Positions 8,235-9,858 of a stretch of 9,858 nt of DNA are shown here, piece by piece. Within the stretch, counting starts at the first letter, position 1. Every line of letters begins with the position of its first letter. The position numbers and the translations under genes were made by a program. The stretch covers positions 1-9,858 of the forward strand of contig JAJZMN010000036.1 of the NCBI GenBank assembly GCA_021850345.1, in the 5' to 3' direction. The notes beneath the pieces are model-generated. The model was given only the letters and a program-made list of their open reading frames with translations. It did not search any database and was not told where the DNA came from. The DNA comes from Actinomycetes bacterium (lineage in GTDB: Bacteria; Actinomycetota; Acidimicrobiia; Acidimicrobiales; RAAP-2).

Positions 8235-9121
8235 GCATCTTCGTAGACGAGACGACGACCGTGGTGGTCCAGGGCATCAGCCCGACCAGCCAGGGCCTCT
8301 ACCACGGCCTGCGCAACCGCGCGTACGGCACCAAGGTGGTGGCGGGGACGAATCCCAAGCGCGGCGGGGAGGAGATCGAGGGCATCCCGGTCTTCGGATC
8401 GGTGAAGGAGGCGGTCGAGGCGACCGGGGCGACCGCGTCGTTCATCTCCGTCCCGCCCCCTCACGCCGCCGCTGCCATCATCGAGGCGGCGGAGGCGGGC
8501 ATCTCCTTCGTCGTCTGCATCACCGAGGGCATCCCCGCCCAGGACGAAGCGCGGGCGTACAACCGCCTGGTCGAGACATTCCCCGGCACCCGGCTCCTCG
8601 GGCCGAACTGCCCCGGGATCATCTCCCCTGGCAAGTGCAACATCGGGATCACCGCTGGGGACATCGCCCTGCCTGGTGGGCCGGTGGGCATCGTCAGCCG
8701 ATCGGGGACGCTCACCTACCAGGCGCTCCACGAGCTCTCCCAGCAAGGGGTGGGCCAGACGACCTGCGTGGGCATCGGCGGCGACCCGGTACCAGGGACC
8801 AACTTCATCGACTGCCTCGCCGCCTTCCAAGCGGACCCCGACACCAAGGCCGTGATGATGATCGGCGAGATCGGGGGCTCGGAGGAAGAGCGCGCGGCGC
8901 AGTACATCGCCGAGCACCTGACCAAGCCGGTGGTCTCGTACATCGCCGGGGTCACCGCGCCGCCGGGGCGCAAGATGGGCCACGCCGGCGCCATCATCTC
9001 GGGCTCCCAGGGCACCGCCCAGGCGAAGATGGAGGCGCTCTCGGCTGCCGGTGCGGTCGTCGCGCAGAACCCGACCGAGGCAGGCGTGCGCATGGTCGAG
9101 ATCGTCAAGGAGCTGGGCTGA
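8231..9121 (+). CDS. sucD: Succinyl-CoA synthetase alpha subunit
   Basis: This 296-residue subunit binds CoA and carries the phosphohistidine intermediate. Visible are a Rossmann CoA-binding domain (about 1-125), the LLGPNCPGIISPGKCNIGI segment (122-140), GIVSRSGTLTYQ (153-164), GIGGDPVPGTNFID (181-194), MMIGEIGGSEEERAA (209-223), and GRKMGHAGAIISG (246-258) with the phosphorylated His251. The first CoA loop is unusual: GISPTSQGLYHG replaces the common GxTGxxGxxH form, one residue longer and with Pro in place of the usual Gly, and TNPKRGG replaces VTPGKGG. The GTG start at 8231 overlaps the sucC stop and has GAGGAG (8220-8225) 5 nt upstream. Its TGA (9119-9121) overlaps the apparent CTG start of purN, and the AAGGAG inside its last codons serves as the purN ribosome site. 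Confidence 0.97.
   Translation: MSIFVDETTTVVVQGISPTSQGLYHGLRNRAYGTKVVAGTNPKRGGEEIEGIPVFGSVKEAVEATGATASFISVPPPHAAAAIIEAAEAGISFVVCITEGIPAQDEARAYNRLVETFPGTRLLGPNCPGIISPGKCNIGITAGDIALPGGPVGIVSRSGTLTYQALHELSQQGVGQTTCVGIGGDPVPGTNFIDCLAAFQADPDTKAVMMIGEIGGSEEERAAQYIAEHLTKPVVSYIAGVTAPPGRKMGHAGAIISGSQGTAQAKMEALSAAGAVVAQNPTEAGVRMVEIVKELG
9107..9112 (+). promoter_or_regulatory. Ribosome binding site for purN
   Basis: AAGGAG lies in the last sucD codons, 5 nt before the CTG at 9118. This spacing is ideal and is the main support for CTG 9118 as the purN start. The next in-frame candidate, GTG 9151, would be 38 nt away and would remove part of the first beta strand. Confidence 0.7.
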
Positions 9122-9858
9122 CGCCGACAGGGCGGCGTGTCGCCGTCCTCGTGTCGGGGAGCGGCACGATCCTCGAGGCGGCGCTCGGCGCGGGGGTCCC
9201 GGTGACCGTCGTCGTGGCAGATCGGCCATGTCGCGGCCTCGGCGTCGCGCGACATGCCGGCGTCGAGGCGGTGCTCGTCGACCGCCGGCGATGGGGTGGC
9301 TATGGCCCCGGCTTCGACCGGGTCGGCTACACCGTGGCGGTCACCGAGGCGCTGGCCTCGCGCCGTGTCGATCTCGTCGCGATGGCGGGGTTCGGCACGG
9401 TGCTCGCCCAGCCCGTCCACGACACCTTCGGGGGGCGGATCCTGAACACCCACCCCTCGCTCCTCCCGGCGTTCCCCGGGTGGCACGCGGTCGCCGACGC
9501 GCTGGCAGCGGGGGTCGCGGTCACCGGGTGCACCGTGCACCTGGCGACCCTCGAGCTCGATGCGGGGCCGGTCATCGCCCAGGCGCAGGTCGCCGTCGAC
9601 CCTGCCGACACGGCCGACACGCTCCATGAGCGCATCAAGTCGCTGGAGCGCCGGCTCTACCCCGAGACCATCCTGCGCGTGCTCGACGAGGTGGGCGAGA
9701 CTGGCGCGGTGCAGATCGCCCACCCAGACCAGGCCCACCCGGACCAGGCCCGTCCGGACCAGACCCACCCGGACCAGACCCACCCGGACCAGGCCCGTCC
9801 GGACCAGGTGGCCACCGAGGGGACCGAGAGGGTTGTGAACTGCTCCGCTGACCATCAC
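9118..9858 (+). CDS. purN: Phosphoribosylglycinamide formyltransferase PurN, C-terminus beyond window
   Basis: PurN transfers a formyl group from 10-formyltetrahydrofolate to GAR, the third step of purine synthesis. The readable 247 residues start RRVAVLVSGSGT (6-17, the phosphate-binding loop). They continue through MAGFGTVL (89-96), the catalytic ILNTHPSLLPAFPG (108-121) with Asn110 and His112, TGCTVHLATLELDAGPVI (136-153) with Asp148, and LHERIKSLERRLYPETI (169-185). The third catalytic-triad residue is therefore present. The start is CTG 9118, which overlaps the sucD stop as CTGA and has AAGGAG 5 nt upstream. The canonical domain ends near residue 198, matching usual family length of around 200. 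The frame then continues through six pentapeptide repeats and stays open to the window end. The gene may stop just beyond, or may be fused to another domain. purH commonly follows purN in actinobacteria. Confidence 0.93.
   Translation, partial: MTPTGRRVAVLVSGSGTILEAALGAGVPVTVVVADRPCRGLGVARHAGVEAVLVDRRRWGGYGPGFDRVGYTVAVTEALASRRVDLVAMAGFGTVLAQPVHDTFGGRILNTHPSLLPAFPGWHAVADALAAGVAVTGCTVHLATLELDAGPVIAQAQVAVDPADTADTLHERIKSLERRLYPETILRVLDEVGETGAVQIAHPDQAHPDQARPDQTHPDQTHPDQARPDQVATEGTERVVNCSADHH
9718..9807 (+). repeat. Six 15-bp repeats encoding (A/T)(H/R)PDQ in PurN
   Basis: Residues 201-230 read AHPDQ, AHPDQ, ARPDQ, THPDQ, THPDQ, ARPDQ. The DNA copies are nearly identical, differing mainly at the first two codons, which points to recent tandem expansion. 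The segment is hydrophilic and Pro-rich, so it is probably a disordered tail or linker following the catalytic domain. Confidence 0.95.

Noticed and set aside
9718..9807. Possible CRISPR or regulatory repeat array
   Set aside because: The 15-bp units are contiguous without spacers, in frame with PurN, and encode a regular pentapeptide.
8716..9858. Minus-strand frame with GLVRTGLVRVGLVR-like repeats
   Set aside because: The repeat is the reverse complement of the PurN HPDQ repeats, and the frame also covers the conserved sucD and purN coding on the plus strand.

Overview
This is a very GC-rich window, about 70% by eye, with strongly G/C third codon positions. Gene content and order point to an actinobacterium, possibly the Acidimicrobiia, though that rank is inference. 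All genes I can support lie on the plus strand with short or overlapping junctions, so the window is essentially a head-to-tail run of housekeeping genes.

Layout. Positions 1-248 hold the groES control region: a three-copy 12-bp repeat at the left edge, a -35/-10 promoter with 17-bp spacing, a near-perfect CIRCE operator overlapping the -10, and a strong Shine-Dalgarno site. Then come groES (249-542), a 192-bp spacer with small tandem duplications and a terminator-like hairpin, groEL (735-2378), a CoA-pyrophosphatase-type Nudix hydrolase (2386-3048), guaB3 (3190-4353), a PcrA/UvrD helicase (4350-6605), a stand-alone B12-binding mutase subunit (6628-7044), sucC (7065-8234), sucD (8231-9121), and purN (9118 to beyond the right edge).

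How the genes fit together. groES and groEL are the HrcA/CIRCE-controlled chaperonin pair. The B12-binding subunit belongs to the methylmalonyl-CoA mutase class, whose usual product, succinyl-CoA, is the substrate of the SucCD pair directly downstream. guaB3 and purN belong to purine metabolism. From memory of Mycobacterium tuberculosis, groES/groEL1 lie near guaB2/guaB3 in one block, and uvrD1-sucC-sucD-purN-purH lie in another. Here the two blocks are joined.

I see no mobile element, CRISPR array, tRNA, rRNA, phage gene or defence system, and no convincing new multi-gene system. The most interesting points are fine-scale. Two genes (the helicase and purN) seem to start at CTG codons overlapping the previous stop as CTGA; purN has an AAGGAG site 5 nt upstream. 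A terminator-like hairpin separates groES from groEL. The right arm of CIRCE is duplicated next to the groES ribosome site. PurN carries six pentapeptide repeats in a tail that is still open at the window end. SucD has an altered CoA-binding loop.
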